Shown: one piece after another, positions 16,073 through 24,869 of the stretch
Layout of the letters: each line of letters begins with the position of its first letter
Position numbering within the stretch: the stretch's first letter is position 1
NCBI RefSeq assembly: GCF_033095945.1
Contig: NZ_AP026800.1
Location: 930,001 to 994,000, forward strand
Source: Bombiscardovia apis
Lineage (GTDB): Bacteria > Actinomycetota > Actinomycetes > Actinomycetales > Bifidobacteriaceae
Reading direction: 5' to 3'
Length of the DNA: 64,000 bases
Notes under the pieces: generated by a model
What the model was told of the DNA's origin: nothing
What the model saw: only the letters and a program-made list of their open reading frames with translations
Databases searched by the model: none
Position numbers and translations under genes: made by a program

Positions 16073-17839
16073 ATGGTAAATGCAACAGGTTCCGTAAGTA
16101 AAATCAATGCAGGCGATGCAGTTTTGCGCGTACTCGAGCAGTGGGGAGTGCCTCGAATCTATGGCATGCCTGGCGGTTCATTTGATTCGATGATGAATGC
16201 AATCCACGACGAGCGCGACCGTATTGACTTTATCCAAGTTCGCCACGAAGAAGGTGGCGCCCTTGCTGCAAGCGCAGAAGCCAAGCTAACCGGCCGTATT
16301 GGTGTCTGCTTCGGCTCCTCCGGCCCCGGCGCAGTCCACTTGCTCAATGGCTTGTACGACGCCCGTGAAGACGGTGTGCCATTGCTGGCTTTGGTGGGCG
16401 AAGTGCCTCAGCAGTACATGAACATTGACTACTTCCAAGCTATGGACGAGGAGCCCATGTTTGCAGATGTGGCCGTGTACAACCGCACTGCCACGAGCGC
16501 TCAGGGACTGCCCGCTTTGGTAGACGAGGCCATCCGCCGAGCGTACAAGTACAACGGTGTTGCTGTTATCACTATCCCTAAAGACTTGGCTTGGGCCGAA
16601 ATTGATGACCTTCCAGTGGCTACGGCTAAGAACTTCCGCAAGCCGATGCCCATTCCTCCTCACCAGGATTTAATTGAGGAAGCAGTCAAGCTGCTTGAAT
16701 CGGCAAAGGCACCGCTGCTCTACTTCGGTATGGGCGCCCGCGATACTCACGACGAGCTCATAGAGATGTCGAATACCTTCAAGATGCCGTTGACTTCTAC
16801 CTTCCCAGCTAAGGGCATTGTAGAAGATGATTTTCCTGCATACTTACAGTCAGCCGGCCGCGTGGCTACCAAGACAGCTACCGAAGCTCAGTACCAGTGC
16901 GATGTCATGCTCTGGGTGGGCTCAGACAATCCCTTCGGTTCGCAGTTTGTAGCTCCGTATACCAAGGTCATTCAGATTGATAATGACGGCGCCAAGTTGG
17001 GCAAGCGATTCCAACCGGAGGTTTCGGTAGCTATTCAGGCCGATGCCAAGTTGGCTTTGCGCGCTATCCTCGATGCTGGTCATGAACAAGAGTCTAAGCC
17101 TTACTACCGCGCCTGCATCAAGAGCAAGCAAAACTGGCAGGAGTGGATTGATTCCTTCAATGAAGACGAGAGTACGCCTCTGCGCCCCGAACCTATCTTC
17201 CACATCCTCAACGAGCAGCTTGACGACAATGATGTACTGATTCCAGACGTGGGCAATGTGGACATCAACTTCCTGCGCTTGGCTAAGATTAAGCCCAGCA
17301 ACAAGTGGTGCGTCTCGGGCAAGCATGCAACGATGGGCTTCGCGGTTCCCGCTGCTTTAGCGGCCAAGCTGGAATACCCGGATTCTACCGTGTACTCCTT
17401 GAGCGGTGACGGCGGGTTTGCCATGCTTAGCGAGGAGATTCTGGCCCAGCTCAAGTACCATGCACCAGTGATCAACGTTGTCTTCTCCAACGAAACTCTC
17501 GGTTTCATTGAGGCTGAGCAGCTCGACGATTCCCATCAGCCGCTTTCGGGCGTTGACCTTCCCGACACTGACTGGGCCAAGGTGGCCGAAGGCTACGGAG
17601 CTGTGGGCTTTACCGTGCGTACGCTTGACGATGCGCGCAAGGCTTTCGCAGAGGCCAAAAAGGCTGATAGGGCTTCGGTAATCGACGTTAAGCTCACTCA
17701 CGAACGCCCGCTCGACACCCGTTACATGCGCTTTGCGGAGACCTGCAAGGATCCCGAACAAGTCAAGGAGTTCCAAGACCGCTTGCAGGCAGGCTCTTTG
17801 AAATCGCTGAGCTATTGGATTGCTCAGGAAAGCAAATAG
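16073..17839 (+). CDS. pox: Pyruvate oxidase (TPP/FAD-dependent, lactobacillus type)
   Basis: A 588-aa thiamine diphosphate enzyme resembling Lactobacillus plantarum pyruvate oxidase along its whole length. That enzyme converts pyruvate, phosphate and O2 to acetyl phosphate, CO2 and H2O2. Visible landmarks are RIYGMPGGSFDS near residue 28, the catalytic glutamate in VRHEEGGA (residues 59-60), CFGSSGPGAVHLLNGLYDARED, and the TPP/Mg motif from GDGGFAM to N in NVVFSNETLGF. A perfect AGGAGGT lies five bases before the ATG. Acetolactate synthase and oxalyl-CoA decarboxylase are less likely because the flanking motifs follow the POX pattern. The gene is monocistronic with a terminator at 17886. Acetyl phosphate would feed acetate kinase, as in the bifid shunt. 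Confidence 0.9.
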   Translation: MVNATGSVSKINAGDAVLRVLEQWGVPRIYGMPGGSFDSMMNAIHDERDRIDFIQVRHEEGGALAASAEAKLTGRIGVCFGSSGPGAVHLLNGLYDAREDGVPLLALVGEVPQQYMNIDYFQAMDEEPMFADVAVYNRTATSAQGLPALVDEAIRRAYKYNGVAVITIPKDLAWAEIDDLPVATAKNFRKPMPIPPHQDLIEEAVKLLESAKAPLLYFGMGARDTHDELIEMSNTFKMPLTSTFPAKGIVEDDFPAYLQSAGRVATKTATEAQYQCDVMLWVGSDNPFGSQFVAPYTKVIQIDNDGAKLGKRFQPEVSVAIQADAKLALRAILDAGHEQESKPYYRACIKSKQNWQEWIDSFNEDESTPLRPEPIFHILNEQLDDNDVLIPDVGNVDINFLRLAKIKPSNKWCVSGKHATMGFAVPAALAAKLEYPDSTVYSLSGDGGFAMLSEEILAQLKYHAPVINVVFSNETLGFIEAEQLDDSHQPLSGVDLPDTDWAKVAEGYGAVGFTVRTLDDARKAFAEAKKADRASVIDVKLTHERPLDTRYMRFAETCKDPEQVKEFQDRLQAGSLKSLSYWIAQESK

Positions 17840-17885
17840 GCTCGTTGGCGTCTAATATTAGAGTAATAGTTAAGTCATAGCACTG

Positions 17886-17928
17886 AGCCGGTTGGCACGC
17901 ATATAGAAGCGTATCAACCGGCTTTTTT
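17886..17928 (+). terminator. Terminator after pyruvate oxidase
   Basis: AGCCGGTTG pairs with CAACCGGCT, extended inside by GCACGC/AGCGT-type pairing, and is followed by six T residues. Confidence 0.87.
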
Positions 17929-18047
17929 GCATGCCATTGTGCATAAGTCCCACATTCGACCACATTGACTCTTTGAATATGCTTTTGCGGTCGATACGGC
18001 GCAAGATGGGGCATATCAGCATCCAATTCGCGGCATAGGAGGCAAGC

Positions 18048-18680
18048 ATGAATGGCGAGTTTGACCAGAGGAAGCGGCGTAAATGCCAGGAGCTCAAGGA
18101 AGAGTACCAAAGCGAGTGTGAAAATTATCATCGCTTAGGATTCTTGCTGTGCTTCTTGCTGGTTATTCTATTTTTACTGCCTGTTCACTCTGCGCAAGCT
18201 AATATGGCGAGCCTTGCGGGGGCATCGCCACAAGACTTAGACCAGTCCGGTTCTGCTTCGTGCACACCTGCTTGGAGCTGGCCCGTACTTTCGGAACAAG
18301 GCAGCTCTCCCGATCTTATAAGCGGTTTTCGCAACCCACCTCAGCCGTGGATACCTGGACATAGGGGAGTAGATTTTCACGCCAACCCTGGGCAGCCGAT
18401 TATTGCTCCTCATGCTGGCAGGCTGTCTTTTGCTGGCAAGGTTGGTGGTAAGGATGTAGTCAGCATGCAAATTGGCAAGTACACTACGACATTTGAGCCA
18501 GCGGTGAGTATGCAGCCGGTCGGAAGTCAAGTGCAGCGCGGAGAAGCAATAGCGACCGTGTCAGGGGTTTCCGACCATTGTGAGAATCAATGTTTACATT
18601 GGGGAGTGAAACTGGCAGCGCGTACCTACGTCAATCCTCTAAACCAAGTTCATCCCCACCGCATAGTACTCAAACCATAA
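18048..18680 (+). CDS. Secreted M23-family (LytM-like) protein
   Basis: A 210-aa protein with a cytoplasmic start, one hydrophobic segment near residues 33-55 (FLLCFLLVILFLLPV) acting as signal or anchor, then an M23 domain. HRGVDF gives the usual H-x3-D zinc ligands near residue 105. The later motif, usually H-x-H, reads CLHWGV, so one of its histidines is replaced by cysteine. LytM-type peptidases cut peptidoglycan cross-bridges, but this change may reduce or alter activity. GGAGG six bases before the ATG at 18048 supports the start. The convergent lipoprotein gene ends eight bases beyond it. Confidence 0.83.
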   Translation: MNGEFDQRKRRKCQELKEEYQSECENYHRLGFLLCFLLVILFLLPVHSAQANMASLAGASPQDLDQSGSASCTPAWSWPVLSEQGSSPDLISGFRNPPQPWIPGHRGVDFHANPGQPIIAPHAGRLSFAGKVGGKDVVSMQIGKYTTTFEPAVSMQPVGSQVQRGEAIATVSGVSDHCENQCLHWGVKLAARTYVNPLNQVHPHRIVLKP

Positions 18681-18687
18681 AAGACGA

Positions 18688-20364
18688 TTAGAGACCAGCA
18701 TCGGCAGGCTTAACATAGCCGGTGTCAATGAGAGAGCTCTTCAAATTGCTGGCCGAAATTGCGATGAGTGGCTTACTGAGCGTGGTGATTTTACGGCCAT
18801 GCAGTTCGCTTTCGCTAACATCTGCCTGTGCTTTGACGCTGCTACCTGCGTTAAGCTCTTGACAGCTCAGGGCCAGACTGTGTGCCAGTCCCTGCCGGTC
18901 CTCAATTCCCGTCATCCACTGGCGGCCGTCAACGATTTGCGGAAGAGTATCGGTGTAGGCACCGTATCCAGTCACAATAGGCCAATGCGTATAGGTCTGA
19001 GCTTTATTGTCGCTGTTAGCGCCAGTCTTGCCCTCTGCGCTCGGCGCTCCGGGCTCTGTATCGGCAGTTGTATCCGAATCCGCACTGTTTGACTGCGGTT
19101 GCGGCACCGGTCGGCGCTGTACATCTTTTTTGCCGGTCATACTGCTCACGATGCCGCTGATTGAAATCTCCGGATTAACATCTGCTGAGGAGCCAGTGTA
19201 TCCCATATCGCCGAGGGCACCGACGACACCGGAAGCTATGAAATCGTTCATAGCAATGACGCCGTCAACACGGGGCAGTCCATTCTCTGAAGCGTCAGCC
19301 TTGCTGTAGCGCAACCGGCGAGTAAGTTCGTCGGAAGTGGCAGAAGTATTGTTGCCTGGGGCGAAGGTGAGCGTCTCCCAATCTTGCTCGCCGCTCTTGC
19401 TGCTGAGCAGTCCGGAGGGGCTGAGCGCGCGCCCATCAAGGAAGTATGGAGCCAGCACTTGCCAGATTCCCTTAAAGGCTGACTGTGCAAAATCGTCGTG
19501 GATGCTTTCTGCATTGTCGTCTTGTGTTTGGTCAGAAGAGTGTTCTTTGGGCAGGAGTACTTCGATATAGCGCGGATTGGCCTTGCTGGCCTTGTCGAGT
19601 TCTAACTTATTGACTACTTGCTGGGCCTGCATGCGGCCAATCTGCTCAGCATTCGACATGTCAACAAATAAGTCTGGCTGTAGATCGCTTATATCGTTGG
19701 AGAGAATGACGACATGCATACCGCTTTCTTTCGCCAATTGTAAAGACGACACTAAGCGTTGATAAGAGTGGGTTTGGTCGTTGGAATCTTCTCGGTCAGA
19801 ACTTTCCTCACCCAAGTTGCGTGCATTCTTGCTATCGGCACTATCGGAGGCGCTACTGTCGGCAGAGGGTGAACTGTCGGACTGGGGCTGTTGCATAACA
19901 TGGCCTACATAGTCACCATACTGGCGGGTAAGTGACTGCGATTGAGCTACTGGAGCTACTACCAAAGTTGTAGGAGTTTGGGGCTGTTCGCCTTTCTCGG
20001 TTTGCTTGGGCTTGAGTTCGGAGACGACGTAGTCCTGCACTGCTTGGCTCTGCTTATCGAGGCTTTTATCAGTGGTGCTAGAGATGTTCTTCTTCGTGAA
20101 GCCTTGTTGTATCAAAGCCTGTTCGAGCTCTGGTATAAAAACCGCCCACTTATTGATGGGCGTGTGCTGAGAGATCGTAATGCCATCAGCTGGAGTAAAA
20201 ATAGCAACTTTACCGGTTACTACCTGGGCTGGAGCCGCGGGACTGGTGCTAGGAGCTGTAGGCTGACTGGACTGAGCAGGGGAGCAGCCTGCAAGTGCTA
20301 AGGTCACAACAAGAATCACTCCCACCGCTATCTGTCGGGCAGGCATCCACTTGTTCAGCTTCAC
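18688..20364 (-). CDS. Periplasmic-binding-protein-like lipoprotein (type 1 fold)
   Basis: A 558-aa lipoprotein. The signal has a hydrophobic core and lipobox LALAGC. The mature domain starts KVAIFTPADGITISQ and contains VVILSNDI, a QQVVNKLEL segment and GVIAMNDFIASGVVGALGDMGY, which resemble the sugar-binding Peripla_BP family (D-xylose/ribose type). Two low-complexity stretches rich in Asp, Ser and Gln (around residues 135-190 and 410-440) are unusual inserts. A GTG start is used: AGGAG lies seven bases before it. No ABC permease is adjacent, so the ligand and partner are unknown. A cell-surface sensor is an alternative role. Confidence 0.75.
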   Translation of the reverse strand: MKLNKWMPARQIAVGVILVVTLALAGCSPAQSSQPTAPSTSPAAPAQVVTGKVAIFTPADGITISQHTPINKWAVFIPELEQALIQQGFTKKNISSTTDKSLDKQSQAVQDYVVSELKPKQTEKGEQPQTPTTLVVAPVAQSQSLTRQYGDYVGHVMQQPQSDSSPSADSSASDSADSKNARNLGEESSDREDSNDQTHSYQRLVSSLQLAKESGMHVVILSNDISDLQPDLFVDMSNAEQIGRMQAQQVVNKLELDKASKANPRYIEVLLPKEHSSDQTQDDNAESIHDDFAQSAFKGIWQVLAPYFLDGRALSPSGLLSSKSGEQDWETLTFAPGNNTSATSDELTRRLRYSKADASENGLPRVDGVIAMNDFIASGVVGALGDMGYTGSSADVNPEISISGIVSSMTGKKDVQRRPVPQPQSNSADSDTTADTEPGAPSAEGKTGANSDNKAQTYTHWPIVTGYGAYTDTLPQIVDGRQWMTGIEDRQGLAHSLALSCQELNAGSSVKAQADVSESELHGRKITTLSKPLIAISASNLKSSLIDTGYVKPADAGL

Positions 20365-20555
20365 TTATCGCTCCTCTTTGCTGTGTAAGCTCTGCGGTCT
20401 GTTCAACGCGCTGGCAAGCTTTCATTGTAGAGCTTTGCGTGCACATATACACAGACAGGTTACGACAAGTATGCCAAAAATTGGCCTTGATTGATACTGA
20501 AAGGAAGCATAAAGCCAGCTTAATGTTTCTAGAGCGAGACTATGGAGGTATAGTG

Positions 20556-21122
20556 GTGGGCCAATCAACAGCATTTCAGCCTACGTTATTCGACGGTTTA
20601 GAAAGAGGATATCAACCATCGCCTCATGCTGAGAGCAAACAACTTACAGCCTGGTCCTCTTCGTCTGTGGTAAGCCGAGAGACCACTATTCCGCTAGGAA
20701 TGAGTAATTGGCGGGTGCCTGTCCACTATGTTGATACGAGTTTAGTGTTCAGTGAAGCTAGCGAAGAAGAGGTCAATAGTCAGGCCAGCTATGTGTGTTC
20801 ACTCTCTTGCAAAGCCTTTGACATTATTCGCGGGCATTTCCCCCTTCAAAGTCTGCAAGGCCAATTAACCCCGGTGTGTTTGGAGCGCTTGGGCGTTTTT
20901 GCTCAGATTCTCAGCTCAGCCCCTATTGGTGTTCTCAAACAGCCGGATGCAAGCCTGTCTTACCCTCCGGTGGTACCTACCAAAGTCGAATTGTATGTAC
21001 TTAACGCCTGCACGATGGAAGCTCTAGTGTTTTTGGTTGTGATGGGGCAGAGCTACCAAGCTAATCTACGTTTGGAACTTTGGGGCACCCGTTGGCTGTG
21101 TACACTCCTTGATTTGGGCTAG
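20556..21122 (+). CDS. Rv3235-family (DUF6459-like) protein
   Basis: About 188 aa if translation begins at the GTG at 20556, which has GGAGG seven bases upstream; an ATG at 20523 would add 11 residues. The C-terminal half shows the pattern of actinobacterial Rv3235-family proteins: a helix with GQLTPVCLERL, then a beta segment VELYVLNACTMEALVFLVVM and the closing LRLELWGTRWLCTLLDLG. The function of the family is unknown. The N-terminal hundred residues are poorly conserved and may be disordered. The gene lies divergent to the lipoprotein gene and just upstream of fadD. Confidence 0.68.
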   Translation: MGQSTAFQPTLFDGLERGYQPSPHAESKQLTAWSSSSVVSRETTIPLGMSNWRVPVHYVDTSLVFSEASEEEVNSQASYVCSLSCKAFDIIRGHFPLQSLQGQLTPVCLERLGVFAQILSSAPIGVLKQPDASLSYPPVVPTKVELYVLNACTMEALVFLVVMGQSYQANLRLELWGTRWLCTLLDLG

Positions 21123-21160
21123 AACATGCCATTGACTGGCCCAGCTCATATAGTTAGAGT

Positions 21161-23200
21161 ATGTTGCGTGAATACACAGTCGAGAACATGCACCCGACGA
21201 CCGATACAGACACTATCTACTCCTTGTTGGCTAACCGCACCGAGCGCGATCCTCAAGATTTGATCGCCCAGTGGATGGATCCAACAACAAAGTCTTGGCA
21301 TGATGTCAGCGCTGGGCAGATGCTTGAGCGTGTGCGCCAGGTTGCTAAGGGCTTGATGGCTTTGGGCGTGCGTAAGGGCAGTATGGTGGTTATCTATTCG
21401 GCCACCTGCTACGACTGGGGTGTCACTGACTTTGCTTGCGCTGCCTTGGGTGCCGTGTCAGTGCCTATTTACGAGACTGATTCCAGCAAGCAGGCCGAGA
21501 CCATTGTCGAAGATGTCAACTGCGTTATTGCTTTCGCTGGCGATGCCGAGCATGCACAAACTCTTGAACAAATTCGCGAGAAGCACTCAGACATCAAGTA
21601 TGTCTTTAACTTCGAGGCCGAGGGTCTGAACGCAGTATGTGATTTCGGGCAAGCTATTAGTGACGAAGAGCTTGATGAGGCCATAAGCCAAGTTAGCGCC
21701 GACGATCTAGCTACAATCGTATACACGTCTGGTTCTACCGGCAAACCCAAGGGCGTGATGCTTTCCAGCCGCAACTTTACTCATATTGTGTTCGCTGGCT
21801 GGGAGGTGCTCTACCATATGCTGGCAGCCCCGACTCGCCTTATGCTCTTCCTTCCCTTGGCTCATTGCTTTGCTCGCTACATCCAATATGTGGCGATTGG
21901 AGCCCAGGGTGTGGTTGGTTACGTTTCTAGTACCAAGCATCTCTTGGCAGACTTGCGCTCTTTCAAACCCACCTACCTGCTGGCTGTGCCGCGCGTATTT
22001 GAAAAGGTTTACAATGCTGCTTCGCAGAAGGCCGGAGCTGGAGTTTCGGGCCGTGTATTCGCAGGTGCTTACCAGCATTTTGTCCAGTGGTCCATCGACG
22101 AGCAGGAGGGCCGTGGGCATTCGCTAGCCGCTCGTATGAAGCACTCATTCTATATGAACGCAGTTGGTAAGACCGTTCAGTCCGCACTGGGCAACAACTT
22201 GAGCTTCTTGGCTTGCGGCGGCGCTCCTATGAACGCTGAATTGGCTCACTTCTTCAACGGTATCGATGGCATTACGTTCATTCAGGGTTATGGCATGACC
22301 GAAACCGCTGCTCCCTGCTGCGTGAACTTTGAAGACGCTAACGAAGTTGGCTCCGTAGGTCGCCCCGGCCCCGGCATCACTGTTCGCCTCAGCGATGACG
22401 ACGAACTTCTTGTCAAGAGCCCCAGTGTTTTCATGGGCTATTTTAAGAACAAAGAACTCGATGCTACTGTTCTTGACAAAGATGGCTGGTTGCATACCGG
22501 CGATTTGGCGCGGATTGACGACAATGGTTTTGTATTTATCACCGGGCGTAAAAAAGACATCATCATCACTGCCGGCGGCAAGAACGTCTCTCCAGCGCCG
22601 ATGGAAGAGACCATCAGTACTTGCCCTATCGTTTCTCAGACAGTAGTAGTGGGAGACGGCAGGCCATTTATCGGCGCTCTGGTGACTTTAGATGAAGAGA
22701 TGCTCGGCTCTTGGCTCAGTGCTCAGCACCTCGATACGAGCATGTCTATCGAACAGGCGGCCCAGAATGATGCGGTGCGTGCTTTCGTCCAGCAGTATGT
22801 AGATTCGGCCAATAGCGATGTATCTCGGGCAGAGTCAGTGCGCAAGTTCATCATCTTAGACCGTGATTTCAATGAAGCTGATGGCACGTTGACACCTAGC
22901 ATGAAGGTGGTGCGCCCCAAGGTTATCGACAAGTATGCAGACTTGATTGATCACGTCTTGTATGCCCCCAAGCCTAGCGGCCTCAAGCCTGCTGCCGGTG
23001 GGGTTAAGTTGCGGGTAAAGACTCCCGAGTCAGTTGCCCCATACTTAGACAAAGCCAAGTCGAGTGTCAGCGATTCTTTGGCTAGCGTCTCTGAAAAGTT
23101 GCGAGAGGCCAAGCTGAGTGATCAAGAGCGCGAGAATGACTCAACGCAAGACGACGATCAGCTAGACCAGACAGATGACAAGAGCGAAGGCAAGGAGTAA
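21161..23200 (+). CDS. fadD: Long-chain fatty acid-CoA ligase (AMP-binding)
   Basis: A 679-aa adenylate-forming enzyme that activates fatty acids to acyl-CoA through acyl-AMP. The P-loop-like motif is IVYTSGSTGKPKGVM near residue 185. YGMTETA near residue 370 and GWLHTGD near residue 440 complete the AMP-binding signatures, with KDIIITAGGKNVSP as the C-terminal hinge. The last 60 residues are an acidic, lysine-rich tail beyond the family domain. The start at 21161 lacks a strong Shine-Dalgarno; an in-frame ATG at 21188 is possible. def follows after six bases, so the two are probably co-transcribed. Confidence 0.9.
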   Translation: MLREYTVENMHPTTDTDTIYSLLANRTERDPQDLIAQWMDPTTKSWHDVSAGQMLERVRQVAKGLMALGVRKGSMVVIYSATCYDWGVTDFACAALGAVSVPIYETDSSKQAETIVEDVNCVIAFAGDAEHAQTLEQIREKHSDIKYVFNFEAEGLNAVCDFGQAISDEELDEAISQVSADDLATIVYTSGSTGKPKGVMLSSRNFTHIVFAGWEVLYHMLAAPTRLMLFLPLAHCFARYIQYVAIGAQGVVGYVSSTKHLLADLRSFKPTYLLAVPRVFEKVYNAASQKAGAGVSGRVFAGAYQHFVQWSIDEQEGRGHSLAARMKHSFYMNAVGKTVQSALGNNLSFLACGGAPMNAELAHFFNGIDGITFIQGYGMTETAAPCCVNFEDANEVGSVGRPGPGITVRLSDDDELLVKSPSVFMGYFKNKELDATVLDKDGWLHTGDLARIDDNGFVFITGRKKDIIITAGGKNVSPAPMEETISTCPIVSQTVVVGDGRPFIGALVTLDEEMLGSWLSAQHLDTSMSIEQAAQNDAVRAFVQQYVDSANSDVSRAESVRKFIILDRDFNEADGTLTPSMKVVRPKVIDKYADLIDHVLYAPKPSGLKPAAGGVKLRVKTPESVAPYLDKAKSSVSDSLASVSEKLREAKLSDQERENDSTQDDDQLDQTDDKSEGKE

Positions 23201-23206
23201 GCAGGC

Positions 23207-23689
23207 GTGGCGATTCGTCAAATACGTGTAGTTCCTGATCCAGTTTTACGAACCCCTTGTGATCCCGTTCGCGACATAACCCCAGCTGTGCGCCAACTCA
23301 TTACCGACTTGTTGGAAACGGTTGACGATCCAGGCAGGGCTGGTTTGTCTGCAAATCAAATAGGAGTCAGCCTGCGAGCTTTTTCCTACAATATTGGTGG
23401 CAAACTCGGCTATGTGATTAACCCAGTGCTGGTCGAGACTTCCGGCGAGCAATACAGCGAAGAAGGGTGCTTGTCTGTACCTAACCAGTGGTATCCCACT
23501 CGTCGGGCCGAATATGCCAAGGTGCGAGGCATTAACTTAGAGGGTCAGGAGATTACCCTAGAAGGCAAGGGCCTTATGGGGCGCATGCTCCAGCATGAAT
23601 GCGACCATTTGGATGGCCATGTGTACTTGGACCGTTTGGAAAAAGATGTACGTAAGCAGGCTATGCGGCAGTTGAGGGCACAGCACTAA
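23207..23689 (+). CDS. def: Peptide deformylase
   Basis: A 160-aa metalloenzyme removing the formyl group from nascent N-terminal methionine. All three motifs are present: GLSANQIGV (motif 1, usually G-x-G-x-A-A-x-Q), EEGCLSVP (motif 2, metal-binding Cys) and QHECDHLDG (motif 3, HExxH). The GTG start at 23207 has GGAG about ten bases upstream, overlapping the end of fadD. Bifidobacteria commonly carry more than one deformylase; this one is of ordinary length. Confidence 0.92.
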   Translation: MAIRQIRVVPDPVLRTPCDPVRDITPAVRQLITDLLETVDDPGRAGLSANQIGVSLRAFSYNIGGKLGYVINPVLVETSGEQYSEEGCLSVPNQWYPTRRAEYAKVRGINLEGQEITLEGKGLMGRMLQHECDHLDGHVYLDRLEKDVRKQAMRQLRAQH

Positions 23690-23700
23690 CAGTATCTTTA

Positions 23701-23763
23701 ATAAGGTCCGCTCATTTTCTCGCAGCTCACTATCTATGCTGCAAGAAAATGAGCGGACCTTAT
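23701..23763. repeat. Long 26-bp-arm hairpin after def
   Basis: Arms 23701-23726 and 23738-23763 are complementary at 25 of 26 positions around an 11-base loop; the arms start ATAAGGTCCGCTCATT. The arm is symmetrical enough to act on either strand, and no T-tract longer than two or three bases follows. It sits between def and rpsB and probably terminates or insulates transcripts. It is much longer than the other terminators in the window. Confidence 0.75.
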
Positions 23764-23951
23764 GCTATTGTCATTCATGCATGCCATATATGTCTTTCGA
23801 GCTGTCACGGGTAAGAGAGGCGAGCAGTACCTAACTTAACCCGGCATGCAAATACGCGTCATGTCCGCGATGCTCTGTGTCGGTCGGCTTCACTTGAAGC
23901 TGTATGCAGGTGCACATGACCAGGCAATAACCGACAAGAAAGGTAAGTACT

Positions 23952-24809
23952 ATGGCACAGATTACGATGAGCGAGATGCTGAAGGCTGGCGTCCACTTCG
24001 GTCACCAGACCCGCCGCTGGAACCCCAAGATGAAGCAATACATCTTGATGGAGCGCAACGGCATCCACATTATTGATCTGTTCAAGAGCCTCGGGATGAT
24101 TGACCAGGCCTATGACTTCATCAAGCAGACGGTAGCCCACAACGGCACTATTCTCTTCGTTGGTACGAAGAAGCAGGCCCAGGAAGCTATCAAGACGCAG
24201 GCTACCCGTGTCAATATGCCCTACGTGTGCGAGCGTTGGTTGGGCGGTATGCTCACCAACTTCCAGACCGTGACCAAGCGCGTTGACCGTCTCAAAGAGC
24301 TCGAAGAGATGGACTTCTCCGATGTTCGCGGTTCCGGGTACACCAAGAAGGAGCTCCTGCTCCTGAGCCGTGAAAAGGACAAGTTGGAGCGTCAGCTTGG
24401 CGGTATTCGCAACATGAACCGCACCCCTTCGGCTCTGTTCGTGGTTGACATCAACAAAGAAGCTTTGGCAGTAGAAGAAGCACGCAAGTTGCAGATTCCT
24501 GTTATCGCCTTGGTTGATACCAACACCGATCCTGAGAAGGTTACCTATCCAATCCCAGCCAACGACGACGCTATTCGCGGCGTTGACCTGCTCACTAGCC
24601 TGATGGCTGATGCAGTGGCAGAAGGTCTGCTGGAGCGCTCCAACAAGGCTGTTAAGGCCGAGGAGACCGGCGACCAGCCGATGGCTGAGTGGGAGAAGGA
24701 CCTCCTGGCTCAGAAGGACGAGAGCGCTTCCCAGAGCGGCGCTGAGTCCACTGAGGCTAGCAAGGAAGCAGCTCCTGCTGAACAGGCTCAGCAGAGCGAA
24801 GCCAAGTAA
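23952..24809 (+). CDS. rpsB: 30S ribosomal protein S2
   Basis: A 285-aa ribosomal protein. [41 protein letters not shown] and [11 protein letters not shown] are all classic S2 signatures (seen here in order from residue 5). The C-terminal 40 residues are an acidic, Ala/Gln/Glu-rich tail. AAGAAAGG before the ATG gives the start. tsf follows after a hairpin, the usual rpsB-tsf operon. Confidence 0.97.
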   Translation: MAQITMSEMLKAGVHFGHQTRRWNPKMKQYILMERNGIHIIDLFKSLGMIDQAYDFIKQTVAHNGTILFVGTKKQAQEAIKTQATRVNMPYVCERWLGGMLTNFQTVTKRVDRLKELEEMDFSDVRGSGYTKKELLLLSREKDKLERQLGGIRNMNRTPSALFVVDINKEALAVEEARKLQIPVIALVDTNTDPEKVTYPIPANDDAIRGVDLLTSLMADAVAEGLLERSNKAVKAEETGDQPMAEWEKDLLAQKDESASQSGAESTEASKEAAPAEQAQQSEAK

Positions 24810-24822
24810 GGTTGAGATGTCT

Positions 24823-24848
24823 CTGGGGGCGGAAATCTCCGCCCCCAG
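24823..24848 (+). terminator. Intercistronic hairpin between rpsB and tsf
   Basis: CTGGGGGCGG pairs perfectly with CCGCCCCCAG around a six-base loop. Only a short T-poor tail follows, so partial termination or mRNA processing setting the S2:EF-Ts ratio is more likely than full termination. Confidence 0.7.
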
Positions 24849-24869
24849 TTGCTAATTAGAGGAGATAAG

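Noticed and set aside
20295..20522. N-terminal extension of the Rv3235-like frame
   Set aside because: It overlaps the promoter and start of the divergent lipoprotein gene, and a GGAGG-spaced GTG at 20556 is a better start.
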